Assembly: GCA_905372135.1 (NCBI GenBank)
Contig: CAJPNS010000046.1
Span: forward strand, 1-14,217
Reading direction: 5' to 3'
Length of the DNA stretch: 14,217 nucleotides
Source: Porphyromonadaceae bacterium
GTDB taxonomy: Bacteria > Bacteroidota > Bacteroidia > Bacteroidales > Paludibacteraceae
Shown: piece after piece, positions 1 to 8,174 of the stretch
How positions within the stretch are numbered: the first letter of the stretch is position 1
Layout: every line of letters starts with the position of its first letter
Position numbers and translations under genes: made by a program
Notes under the pieces: generated by a model
Databases searched by the model: none
The model's input: the letters and a program-made list of their open reading frames with translations, nothing else
Told to the model about the DNA's origin: nothing

Positions 1-2
1 TA

Positions 3-182
3 CCTCAAACGACATCAAATAATTCCTTTTACGCTATTAACCTTCCTGAAGAGTATAAAAAGCCTAGTTTAAATATAAACATTAACTATCGTCTTCCCGA
101 GGCAAAGGAAATTCCGGTCTGTCCTAATATGGAAGAAGGATATACCTGCATATATATAATTGGCTCAAGATTATTTAAGTAG
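3..182 (+). CDS. C-terminal fragment of an unrecognised protein (5' end outside window)
   Basis: Frame 3 is open from the left edge to a TAG at 180-182, giving the last 59 residues of a protein that begins before the window. The other two forward frames close within the first 75 bases. The residues include NLPEEYKKPSLNININYRL, then two cysteines (in IPVCPN and GYTCIY), and end in a hydrophobic-basic GSRLFK. I recognise no domain and see no transmembrane segment. The frame is short and might be chance, but it runs without a stop right up to an intergenic gap with a promoter-like box, which fits a real gene end. The function cannot be assigned from this tail. Confidence 0.45.
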   Translation, partial: PQTTSNNSFYAINLPEEYKKPSLNININYRLPEAKEIPVCPNMEEGYTCIYIIGSRLFK

Positions 183-304
183 AGAACAATGAGTAATAAA
201 CACTTATTTCGAGGGAGACAATGGTAAGGAATTGACAAATCTCAATCGTAGCACAGCGAACAATATTTATCGTACAATGGGGACGAGGAATGGCTACAAT
301 TTTG

Positions 305-312
305 TATTTTTG
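305..312 (+). promoter_or_regulatory. Bacteroidota -7 box upstream of the barrel/glgB operon
   Basis: TATTTTTG matches the Bacteroidota -7 consensus TAnnTTTG. I find no clean TTTG at the expected -33 distance, so the call rests on the -7 element and its place just before the first gene of the plus-strand run. Transcription would start near 318-320, leaving a leader of only about 16 bases before the ATG at 336, with no Shine-Dalgarno sequence. Bases 183-304 between the previous stop and this box show nothing else I can support. Confidence 0.5.
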
Positions 313-335
313 CAAAAAAAGCGACTTTCGTGCCG

Positions 336-1151
336 ATGAAGAGTAATATATTAGCGTTGTTGTGTGTCTACGGAGGTGTCTTGTCGGCATCGTGCCAGCA
401 GCCAGCGGCAATGCCTTCGTCGTATGTAGCAGGCAATGCCTCAGTCGCTTACGTCGATAGCTGGTTGCCACTCGGTAATCCGGCTGCCATAGGCAGAGCA
501 AAAGATATATCGCTCGGTATCATCTACGAAAATAGGTATATTACAAAAGAACTCTCTACCAAATCCATAAATCTATCGATACCGACTGCGTATATCAATA
601 CGGGCGTAAGCCTGTCGCACTTCGGATATTCGGAGTATAACGAAATGATTGTCGCTGCCACGGCAGGGCGTAAGTTTGGGCAGAAGTTGCTGCTCGGAGT
701 CGATATAGTCTATTATACGGTGTCGGTTGCCGATGCTCATAAGCGGCGAGGTACTCTGACGGCACAAGTGGGTACTCAGATAGACCTATCCGACAATCTC
801 ACTGTGGCGTTGCGTTTGCTGAACCCCGTGATGTCGAAAATATCGTCTGAAGATACCGACAAACATCTGCCTACCGTACTGTCGGTAGGGCTTCTGTATC
901 GTATACGAGACGAGGTGATATGGCTCGTGGAGATAGACAAAGAGACACTGTCGCCCATACGTTGGGCAACGGGCTTCGAATATGCATTGGTAAAAGAGCT
1001 TGTCGTACGTCTTGGGGCTTACGGATATAGAGACTTTCGTCCGACCTTGGGAGCAGGCTTACGCTTCGACCGTTGGCAATTCGATATATCGTCGGATTAC
1101 AACTCGGTACTGGGCTTTTCGCTAATAGGCGGAGTGGGATATAAATTGTAG
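336..1151 (+). CDS. Outer-membrane beta-barrel-like protein, PorV/PorQ-like
   Basis: The predicted product has 271 residues, with an N-terminal hydrophobic segment (residues 5-18, NILALLCVYGGVLS) that looks like a signal peptide. A cysteine follows at residue 20, but its context (LSASC) is a poor lipobox, so signal peptidase I cleavage is as likely. The rest is alternating short hydrophobic/aromatic strands and turns ending in GVGYKL, as in outer-membrane barrels. An early NPAAIG motif recalls the NPAG/NPA start of PorV/PorQ/FadL-type barrels of Bacteroidota. I chose ATG 336 over an in-frame GTG at 330, because ATG is preferred and the promoter box lies close by. It is followed after 36 bases by glgB. 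The barrel fold is inferred from pattern alone. A role in type IX secretion is possible but not shown. Confidence 0.6.
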   Translation: MKSNILALLCVYGGVLSASCQQPAAMPSSYVAGNASVAYVDSWLPLGNPAAIGRAKDISLGIIYENRYITKELSTKSINLSIPTAYINTGVSLSHFGYSEYNEMIVAATAGRKFGQKLLLGVDIVYYTVSVADAHKRRGTLTAQVGTQIDLSDNLTVALRLLNPVMSKISSEDTDKHLPTVLSVGLLYRIRDEVIWLVEIDKETLSPIRWATGFEYALVKELVVRLGAYGYRDFRPTLGAGLRFDRWQFDISSDYNSVLGFSLIGGVGYKL

Positions 1152-1187
1152 CACTTTCTTGTAAAAAAACATACGACAAACCCCGAG

Positions 1188-3194
1188 ATGCCACGCTTAA
1201 AGATTTTAGACACAGACCCTCTACTACTGCCCTACGGCGATATAATAGAGCAGCGTCATAATAGTATCGCTGCCCATATCGATAGGCTTACGGCAGGTAA
1301 AGGCTCGCTCTCAGAGTTTGCTAACGGGTATCTGTACTACGGTCTCAATCGTATCGGCAGCCAATGGGTCTTCAGAGAGTATGCCCCTAATGCTACTGCG
1401 GTGTATCTCTTGGGCGACTTCAACGCTTGGGAAAAAGATGAATATTACCGCTTACACCCTCTCGGCAACGGCGATTGGGAGGGGACTTTCTGCGACGAAT
1501 CGATATGCCACGGACAGTTTTACAAACTTCTTATCGAGTGGCAGGGCGGCAGCGGACGGCGGATACCATCGTATGCACGGCGTGTGGTTCAAGACGAGTC
1601 TACAAAGATATTCAGCGCTCAGGTGTGGCACCCTTCAGAGCCTTTCGTGTGGAAAAACAGTAGTTTCTACCCCACTACCGACCCGCTGCTTATATACGAA
1701 TGTCACATCGGTATGGCTACCTCCGAAGAACGTGTCGGCACATACAACGAATTTAGAAAGAACGTTTTACCGCGTATAGTCCGCAATGGCTACAACTGCA
1801 TTCAGATAATGGCTATACAGGAACATCCATATTACGGTTCGTTTGGCTATCAGGTATCGAACTTTTTTGCAGCCTCATCGCGTTTCGGCACTCCCGACGA
1901 ACTGAAAGCCCTTATCGATGAGGCACATTCTTGCGGAGTAGCCGTAGTAATGGATTTGGTGCATTCGCACTCGGTAAGCAATGAAGACGAGGGGCTTGGA
2001 TATTTCGACGGCGACCCGTCGCTCTATTTTCATCGTGGCAGTCGGCGGATACATCCTGCTTGGGAGTCGCTATGTTTCGACTACGGCAGAGACAAGGTAC
2101 TGCATTTTCTGCTATCGAACTGCAAATTTTGGCTCGAAGAGTATCACTTCGACGGTTTCCGCTTCGACGGCGTAACATCGATGATGTATCTCGACCACGG
2201 ACTCGAGAAAGACTTCGTCGCCTATTCCGACTATTTCGACAGCAATCGAGACGAAGATGCCATCTGCTACCTCGCACTTGCCAATAGCCTTATTCACGAA
2301 GTAAAACCGGAAGCTATCACCATAGCCGAAGATATGAGCGGTATGCCCGGACTTGCCGCACCATACGCCGAAGGAGGCATCGGTTTCGACTACCGTATGG
2401 CAATGGGTATACCCGATTTCTTTATAAAATATATAAAAGAGGTTCCCGACGAATACTGGAAAGTGGGGCATATCTTCTGGCATCTTACCGACCATAGAGC
2501 CGAGGAGCGAACCATATCGTACGTCGAGAGTCACGACCAAGCCCTCGTAGGCGATAAGACAATGATATTCCGCCTTGTAGACTCCGATATGTATTGGCAC
2601 TTCGAGCGTCGGAGTCGAAACCTCAACGTATCGCGAGGCATCGCTCTGCACAAGATGATAAGGCTAATGACCGCTACTACTATCTGTGGCGGATACCTCA
2701 ACTTTATGGGCAACGAGTTTGGACACCCTGAGTGGGTCGACTTCCCACGCCAAGGCAACGGCTGGAGCTACAAATACGCCCGCAGGCAATGGGAGCTTGT
2801 CGACAACGAGCAATATTTATATTCAGACCTCAACCGTTTCGACCGAGATATGATACACCTCATATCGGGAGTCGGAAGTTTCGAGCGTCTGCCTATAGAC
2901 AAGGTATGGGACAAAGAGTTCGACCAAGTGCTCGTCTATAGCCGAGGAGACATGCTTTTTGTCTTCAACTTCAATCCCTTTCGGTCGTTTACCGACTACG
3001 GCATACCGGTAGATAAGGGCTCGTATCGTATCGTACTTAATACCGACAATACTACTTATGGCGGATTCAGTCTTGTCGACGAGACACTTACCTACACCAC
3101 ACAGCCTACGGGCGACAGCCACAGACAACAGCTCAGACTATATATACCGTCGAGGAGTGCTTTTGTTTTAAAGAAAATAGATAAACCCGAATAA
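1188..3194 (+). CDS. glgB: 1,4-alpha-glucan branching enzyme (GH13, eukaryote-like subtype)
   Basis: This enzyme cuts alpha-1,4-glucan and rejoins the piece as an alpha-1,6 branch during glycogen synthesis in the cytoplasm. An N-terminal CBM48-like domain (residues about 55-150, with GDFNAW at 76-81) precedes the GH13 (beta/alpha)8 barrel. The catalytic regions are all visible: MDLVHSHS (255-262), GFRFDGV with the nucleophile Asp327, ITIAEDM with the acid/base Glu381, and YVESHDQALVGDK (445-457) with the transition-state Asp450. The C-terminal all-beta domain runs from about 570 to 668. The YGSFGYQVSNFFAASSRFGTP stretch and the ESHDQALVGDK motif resemble eukaryotic branching enzymes (subfamily GH13_8) more than E. 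coli GlgB. The length of 668 fits that group. The gene starts 36 bases after the barrel gene and ends 30 bases before the LysE gene, so co-transcription is likely. No other glycogen gene is in the window. Confidence 0.95.
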   Translation: MPRLKILDTDPLLLPYGDIIEQRHNSIAAHIDRLTAGKGSLSEFANGYLYYGLNRIGSQWVFREYAPNATAVYLLGDFNAWEKDEYYRLHPLGNGDWEGTFCDESICHGQFYKLLIEWQGGSGRRIPSYARRVVQDESTKIFSAQVWHPSEPFVWKNSSFYPTTDPLLIYECHIGMATSEERVGTYNEFRKNVLPRIVRNGYNCIQIMAIQEHPYYGSFGYQVSNFFAASSRFGTPDELKALIDEAHSCGVAVVMDLVHSHSVSNEDEGLGYFDGDPSLYFHRGSRRIHPAWESLCFDYGRDKVLHFLLSNCKFWLEEYHFDGFRFDGVTSMMYLDHGLEKDFVAYSDYFDSNRDEDAICYLALANSLIHEVKPEAITIAEDMSGMPGLAAPYAEGGIGFDYRMAMGIPDFFIKYIKEVPDEYWKVGHIFWHLTDHRAEERTISYVESHDQALVGDKTMIFRLVDSDMYWHFERRSRNLNVSRGIALHKMIRLMTATTICGGYLNFMGNEFGHPEWVDFPRQGNGWSYKYARRQWELVDNEQYLYSDLNRFDRDMIHLISGVGSFERLPIDKVWDKEFDQVLVYSRGDMLFVFNFNPFRSFTDYGIPVDKGSYRIVLNTDNTTYGGFSLVDETLTYTTQPTGDSHRQQLRLYIPSRSAFVLKKIDKPE

Positions 3195-3224
3195 TAAACA
3201 GATATTTTAATCGAAAAAACACAA

Positions 3225-3863
3225 ATGATAGACATTATAATCACAGGAATAATCATCGGTATCCTCGTATCGGCTCCGACAGGTCCGCTTGGGATACTCT
3301 GTATTCAGCGTACTTTGCACAAGGGACGTCTGCACGGATTTGTTACAGGACTCGGAGCCTCTACTTCCGATATCATTTACGCCATATTGGTAGGGTTTTC
3401 GATGAATTTCATCATCGAATTTGTAGAGCAATATCGCTTTATCATTCAGATAATAGGCAGTATCATACTTCTGCTTTTCGGCTATATTATCTACTCCAAC
3501 AACCCCGAAGAGGAGCTTGCCGACAAAAAGATAGGTACCTCAAACCGCAATCTGTTTAGTACGTATACCTCCGCTTTCGGGCTGTGTTTCAGCAATCCGA
3601 TTATAATATTCTTCTTCATAGCTCTTTTTGCCAGATTCAAATTTTTCTCTCCCTCGTACAATATCTATCAAGTACTTATCGGGCTTGCCTCGATACTTAT
3701 CGGTACTTTGATATGGTGGCTTTCGCTCACTATGATAGTAGGAATATTCCGCCATCGCTTCAAAGCGAGAGGCTTACGCATACTAAACCGCATTACGGGT
3801 GGAGTGCTTATGCTGCTGTCGGTGGCGGGTGTAGTATTGGGGCTATTGGGCAAAACGTTTTAA
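3225..3863 (+). CDS. LysE-family amino-acid/metabolite exporter
   Basis: This 212-residue inner-membrane protein has about six hydrophobic segments (roughly residues 4-26, 38-62, 72-90, 113-137, 145-172 and 186-208). The first helix carries the LysE/RhtB hallmark SAPTGPLGILCIQRTLHKG (16-34), and FSNP at 122-125 matches the conserved mid-protein motif (usually NP in this family). Family members export amino acids or related small molecules using the proton gradient, but the substrate cannot be read from sequence. It lies 30 bases after glgB and 29 bases before the activase gene, so it is probably in the same transcript. That placement gives no obvious clue to its substrate. Confidence 0.85.
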   Translation: MIDIIITGIIIGILVSAPTGPLGILCIQRTLHKGRLHGFVTGLGASTSDIIYAILVGFSMNFIIEFVEQYRFIIQIIGSIILLLFGYIIYSNNPEEELADKKIGTSNRNLFSTYTSAFGLCFSNPIIIFFFIALFARFKFFSPSYNIYQVLIGLASILIGTLIWWLSLTMIVGIFRHRFKARGLRILNRITGGVLMLLSVAGVVLGLLGKTF

Positions 3864-3892
3864 ATCAATATATTTCAAAAAAACAGACATAG

Positions 3893-5881
3893 ATGAATAT
3901 AGGTATAGACATAGGCTCTACTACGCTCAAAGTAATCATTTTGGACGACAACGGAGATGTTGTCTACAAATCGTACAATAGGCACAAGGCGGATATTCCG
4001 ACGGTTTTCGGGGAGCAGCTCGATAAGCTCGTCTCGCAATATTCGCTGTCTACTGCCAGGATATGTATTACAGGGTCGGCGGGAATGGGGGTAGCCGAAC
4101 GCCTGCATATTCCGTTTCATCAAGAAGTCATAGCTGCCATAGAAGTAACCAAGCGTTGCTATCCCGATACGCATACACTTATAGATTTGGGTGGCGAAGA
4201 TGCCAAGATAGTCTTTTTTGCAGAAGGCAAACAACCCGACATACGAATGAACGGCTCGTGTGCCGGTGGTACAGGTGCTTTCATAGACCAGATGGCAGAC
4301 CTTATAAGTGTACCTATCGGCAAATTGAACGACGAAGCTTGGAACTTCACGAAAATATATCCCGTAGCCTCACGGTGCGGAGTATTTGCCAAGACCGACG
4401 TACAGAATCTTATTGCACGCAATATACCGTTGCCCGATTTGGCGATGTCTATCTTCCAGACCGTTGCCAACCAAGCGATAACTACTCTTATTCGCGGACA
4501 CAAGGTGATGCCGAAAGTAATCTGTATCGGCGGACCGCTCACGTTTATACCTGCTCTGCATAATAGATTTCAGACGTTGCTTTCGCTTGGTGATGACGAG
4601 ATAATATTGCCCGAAAACAGCGAATTCTTCCCCGCTTGGGGTTGTGCTTTTCTGGCACAGACATCAGAGACGGAGTTTAATCTGTCGGAACTCAGAGACA
4701 AACTGTCGGAGAGAAATCACAGCACGGCTTCGGATACTTTGCCGCCGCTTTTCCGTAACGAAGAAGAGTATATTTACTGGAAAAATCACAAAAAAATAGT
4801 ATCCCTTGCTACCAAAGAGATAGAGCCGAATACCGAAGTGAATTGCTATCTCGGTATCGACTCGGGCTCTACTACCACCAAGATAGTGATTATCGACGAA
4901 GATAATAAGATTCTTTTTGAGCACTATACCCTCAACTACGGAAATCCTTTGAAGCAGGTACACGACGGACTGCTTAAATTTTATCAGGAAGCCGAACAGA
5001 AGAATGCTAAGATTCGTATCGTTGGTTCGACATCTACGGGCTACGGTGAAGACCTTATAAAACAGGCTTTTAACCTCAATTTCGGTATTGTAGAAACTAT
5101 TGCACATCTGATGGGAGCTAAGTTTATCGACCCTCAAGTTTCGTTTATCCTTGATATCGGAGGGCAGGATATGAAGTCTATTTTCGTAGATAACGGTATG
5201 ATAACCAATATCGAACTCAACGAGGCTTGCTCCTCGGGCTGTGGATCGTTCCTGCAAAATTTTGCCTCGGTGATGAATATGACGCTCGCCGACTTTGTGA
5301 GTGCCGCCTGTACTGCGAGCAATCCCGTAGATTTGGGGACACGCTGTACCGTTTTTATGAACTCCAAAGTAAAACAGTCGCTGCGTCAGAATGCTGTTTT
5401 GGACGACATCGCTGCCGGATTGGCTTATTCGGTTATAAAAAATTGTCTGTTCAAGGTGCTTAAAATAAGCAATCTGAATATACTTGGCGACCGTATCGTC
5501 GTACAGGGAGGTACGTTTAGGAACGATGCCGTCTTCAGAGCATTGGAATTATTGAGCGAAAAATCCGTATCGGCTACCGATTCGCCCGAATTGATGGGGG
5601 CTTTCGGAGCGGCTCTATATGCCAAACAACAACATTCGGCTACGGAAAATACGAATACGACATCGTCGTTTGGCGACCGTTTTTCTCTAAAATACGAGAC
5701 CAAAGAGTTGCAGTGCAAAGGCTGTACCAATCAGTGTAGAATGCTGAAATTCACTTTCGAGAACGGCAATATCTGCTATTCGGGCAATAAGTGTGAGAAA
5801 TATTTCTTCAACCGCAGCGCAGCCAAACATAAAGGCGTCAATGCTTTCGATTCTAAAAACAAATTGATATTCAGTGCTTAG
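3893..5881 (+). CDS. Tandem acyl-CoA dehydratase activase (BadF/BadG/BcrA/BcrD ATPase family)
   Basis: The 662-residue protein has two ASKHA ATPase domains in tandem. Domain 1 (1-255) has phosphate loop GIDIGSTTLK (4-13), IDLGGEDAKI (97-106), NGSCAGGTGAF (120-130) and SRCGVFAKTDV (160-170). Domain 2 (318-580) has GIDSGSTTTK (321-330), LDIGGQDMKS (420-429), NEACSSGCGSF (443-453) and GTRCTVFMNSK (482-492). In characterised activators such as HgdC, each monomer gives two cysteines to a shared [4Fe-4S] cluster and ATP hydrolysis drives electron transfer to the dehydratase. Here Cys123/Cys162 and Cys446/Cys485 would supply all four ligands from one chain. A cysteine-rich tail follows (C608, C611, C615, C628, C634). 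Homologues are usually the first half of proteins of about 1,400 residues that continue into the regions encoded by the next two genes. The stop codon is 1 base before the next ATG, implying translational coupling. The substrate is unknown. Confidence 0.88.
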   Translation: MNIGIDIGSTTLKVIILDDNGDVVYKSYNRHKADIPTVFGEQLDKLVSQYSLSTARICITGSAGMGVAERLHIPFHQEVIAAIEVTKRCYPDTHTLIDLGGEDAKIVFFAEGKQPDIRMNGSCAGGTGAFIDQMADLISVPIGKLNDEAWNFTKIYPVASRCGVFAKTDVQNLIARNIPLPDLAMSIFQTVANQAITTLIRGHKVMPKVICIGGPLTFIPALHNRFQTLLSLGDDEIILPENSEFFPAWGCAFLAQTSETEFNLSELRDKLSERNHSTASDTLPPLFRNEEEYIYWKNHKKIVSLATKEIEPNTEVNCYLGIDSGSTTTKIVIIDEDNKILFEHYTLNYGNPLKQVHDGLLKFYQEAEQKNAKIRIVGSTSTGYGEDLIKQAFNLNFGIVETIAHLMGAKFIDPQVSFILDIGGQDMKSIFVDNGMITNIELNEACSSGCGSFLQNFASVMNMTLADFVSAACTASNPVDLGTRCTVFMNSKVKQSLRQNAVLDDIAAGLAYSVIKNCLFKVLKISNLNILGDRIVVQGGTFRNDAVFRALELLSEKSVSATDSPELMGAFGAALYAKQQHSATENTNTTSSFGDRFSLKYETKELQCKGCTNQCRMLKFTFENGNICYSGNKCEKYFFNRSAAKHKGVNAFDSKNKLIFSA

Positions 5882-5882
5882 A

Positions 5883-6893
5883 ATGATTAGAATAGGTATA
5901 CCCCGAGTATTGAATATGTACGAGAATTATCCGTTTTGGCATACGCTTTTTGCCGAATGCGGTTTTGAGGTCGTACTCTCGCCCGAATCGAATATGGAGC
6001 TGTATCAGAAGGGGATATCGTCGGTGATGAGCGATAATATATGTTTTCCAGCCAAGCTCGTTCACGGGCATATCATTTGGTTGATAGAGGCTAAGGTCGA
6101 CAGGATTTTTTACCCCATAGTGCAGAAGGAGGCAAAGGAATGGGACGGCTCCAGCAACTCGTACAACTGCCCCGTTGTCAGCGGCTATCCGGAGGTGATA
6201 CGTTCGGCGATAAATCCCGAAGGCAATTACGGTATTCCGTTCGATAAACCTGTTGTGTCTTTTCACGATATCGATGTGCTTAGACGTGCTGCTTACGAGT
6301 ATTTTTCGGGTTTGGGTATCGACAAAGATATCTTCCTGAGGGCTTTCGGTATCGCTTGGGATTTTCGCAACAAGATGAAGAAAGAAATGATAATAGAGCA
6401 GAAGGCGCTGCTCGACAAGTGTTTGATGTCGGGCGAACTTGTCTTCATCGTTGCAGGACGTCCCTACCACGCCGATAGCCTTGTAAATCAGAAGGTGGGT
6501 CAGATACTTGCAGACCTTGGCATTACGGCTCTTACCGACGACGTATTTTTAGACCCGCACGCAGGCGAAAAACCGAACGCGAAATACCGACTACTACATT
6601 TGCTCGGCGACGGATTCAAGCGACTGAATATGGTCTCGCAGTGGTCGTACCCGAACCGCGTAGTACACGCTGCTATGGAGGTAGCCAAACTCCCCGACAA
6701 TGTACAACTTATACAGTTGAATTCGTTTGGTTGCGGTCCCGACTCGTTCTATATGGAAGAGGTCGGACAGATACTTCGTCAGGCGGGCAAAAACCATACT
6801 GTCCTTCGGATAGACGAGATAGCTTCACCCGGCTCTATCCGCCTTAGGATACGAAGCCTCATAGAAAGCCTCCGAACGGTGAAGGGAAAATAA
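5883..6893 (+). CDS. 2-hydroxyacyl-CoA dehydratase-like protein, activase-associated (DUF2229-type)
   Basis: This 336-residue protein corresponds to the third module of large activase-related proteins (DUF2229-like / CoA dehydratase-like). It begins with the typical MIRIGIPRVLNMYENYPFW and ends with a characteristic stretch at 280-330 (NSFGCGPDSF, then LRIDEIASPGSIRLRIRSLI). Conserved cysteines that may bind a cluster are C54 (NICFPAKLVHGH), C96 (YNCPV) and C284 (FGCGPD). AGRPYHAD at 191-198 is another family motif. I chose ATG 5883, one base after the upstream stop. A GTG at 5874 would overlap the upstream gene by 8 bases. The next gene starts 24 bases downstream. By analogy it should receive electrons from the tandem activase, but the reaction is not known and may not be a dehydration. 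Confidence 0.8.
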   Translation: MIRIGIPRVLNMYENYPFWHTLFAECGFEVVLSPESNMELYQKGISSVMSDNICFPAKLVHGHIIWLIEAKVDRIFYPIVQKEAKEWDGSSNSYNCPVVSGYPEVIRSAINPEGNYGIPFDKPVVSFHDIDVLRRAAYEYFSGLGIDKDIFLRAFGIAWDFRNKMKKEMIIEQKALLDKCLMSGELVFIVAGRPYHADSLVNQKVGQILADLGITALTDDVFLDPHAGEKPNAKYRLLHLLGDGFKRLNMVSQWSYPNRVVHAAMEVAKLPDNVQLIQLNSFGCGPDSFYMEEVGQILRQAGKNHTVLRIDEIASPGSIRLRIRSLIESLRTVKGK

Positions 6894-6917
6894 TTTTCAC
6901 GCTACAAAACATTGAAT

Positions 6918-8171
6918 ATGAACAACAACAATAAATCGTACAACGGATATAACGCTATTTTTACTCGAAAAGACAGAAAGAAGACTATACTTATTCCTTG
7001 GTTTACAGACTTTTTGTCGCCGATGATACCTGCTGTTGCCAAAATAGCGGGTTACAACTTCGTAAACTGCCCGAAGACATCGAAACAATCTGCCGAGATG
7101 GGGTTAAAATACGGACACAACGAGGTGTGCTATCCCGCTACTCTCGTTCTCGGCGACCTCATAGCAGAGATACAAACCGGACGTTACAACATCGACGACC
7201 TTGCCGTGGCTATTACCCAGACAGGCGGGCAATGCCGAGCTACGAACTATCTGTCGTTCATCAAAACGGGGCTTAAAAATGCGGGATACGGACAAATCCC
7301 CGTAATATCGGTATCGGTCGGCGGCGTACATCAGAACGAGCAACCGGGATTTAAACTACCTATATTCAGGATTTTACCGCTGGTTATAAATGCTTTTTTG
7401 TTTGGCGATTCGCTGAATCAGATATTTGCGTCGGCGGTTGCAAGAGAGCGTATCAAGGGGCAATCGGAAAGTCTATTCGACAAATATATGCAGCTTGCCG
7501 TCTCTCTGATAGAGAAGAGGGAGCACAAAAAACTGCTGCCGTTGCTACAAAGTGCTGTAGCAGAATTCGAAACCATCGATATCGTAGAAGACAGGAAAAT
7601 AGATAAGATAGGACTTATAGGCGAAATCTTCGTCAAATACAACAACTACGGACAGGCAAACATAACGCGTTGGCTTCGCGAACAAGGGTTCGAGGTAATA
7701 GCTCCGCCAATGATACACTTCTTCACACAGACATTTGTAAATCAAGAGATAAACACAAAAAACGGACTAAGCAAATTTAACTTTTTACAAAAAGTACTAC
7801 TGCTGTTTTTTCAGCGATTGTTCGACAAAAAAATGGCAAAAATTCGAGTTATACTTACAAAATCGAAGTTTTATACTCCTCACAAATCGGTTTTCGAGAT
7901 AGCCAAATATGCCAAAGATATCATAGACTTATCGAATCAGTTCGGCGAGGGGTGGCTCATAGCGGGCGATATAGCCAATTTTTCGCGCGAAGGCATAAAC
8001 CGAGTAGTCTGCGTACAGCCGTTTGGATGTATAGCCAATCATATAGTAGCCAAAGGTATAGAGCGACGCATCAAAGAGTTTTACCCCGATATGAATCTGC
8101 TTTTTCTCGATATAGATGGCGGTATGGCGGAAGTAAATCTGCAAAACAGGCTCAAATTCCTGATAAACTGA
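6918..8171 (+). CDS. 2-hydroxyacyl-CoA dehydratase-like subunit, C-terminal module homologue
   Basis: The 417-residue protein resembles the last module of activase-related giant proteins and, more distantly, the HgdA/HgdB dehydratase subunits. Seen directly: CPKTSKQSAEMGLKYGHNEVC (51-71) followed by YPATLVLGD, GGQCRATNY (103-111), and near the end VVCVQPFGCIANHIVAKGI (363-381), then LFLDIDGGMAEVNLQNRLKF, which is very typical of the family. Candidate cluster cysteines are C51, C71, C106, C365 and C371. ATG 6918 is preferred over an in-frame TTG at 6912. The N-terminus starts with a low-complexity Asn run. Its stop lies 3 bases from the rodA stop on the opposite strand. It probably forms a complex with the preceding protein. 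The substrate is unknown. Confidence 0.82.
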   Translation: MNNNNKSYNGYNAIFTRKDRKKTILIPWFTDFLSPMIPAVAKIAGYNFVNCPKTSKQSAEMGLKYGHNEVCYPATLVLGDLIAEIQTGRYNIDDLAVAITQTGGQCRATNYLSFIKTGLKNAGYGQIPVISVSVGGVHQNEQPGFKLPIFRILPLVINAFLFGDSLNQIFASAVARERIKGQSESLFDKYMQLAVSLIEKREHKKLLPLLQSAVAEFETIDIVEDRKIDKIGLIGEIFVKYNNYGQANITRWLREQGFEVIAPPMIHFFTQTFVNQEINTKNGLSKFNFLQKVLLLFFQRLFDKKMAKIRVILTKSKFYTPHKSVFEIAKYAKDIIDLSNQFGEGWLIAGDIANFSREGINRVVCVQPFGCIANHIVAKGIERRIKEFYPDMNLLFLDIDGGMAEVNLQNRLKFLIN

Positions 8172-8174
8172 CCG

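Noticed and set aside
183..304. Possible small RNA or weak hairpin (ATTGA...TCAAT near 232-247)
   Set aside because: The stem is only five A/T-rich pairs without a T-run or other supporting structure.
3694..3892. Overlapping open frames on the opposite strand and other frames throughout the large genes
   Set aside because: They lie inside well-supported genes, have no recognisable domains and lack promoters, so they are shadow frames.
5871..5885. Frameshift breaking a single activase gene
   Set aside because: The upstream frame ends in a normal stop and the next frame begins with an ATG one base later, at the family's typical module start (RIGIPRVLNMYENYPFW). No residues appear lost.
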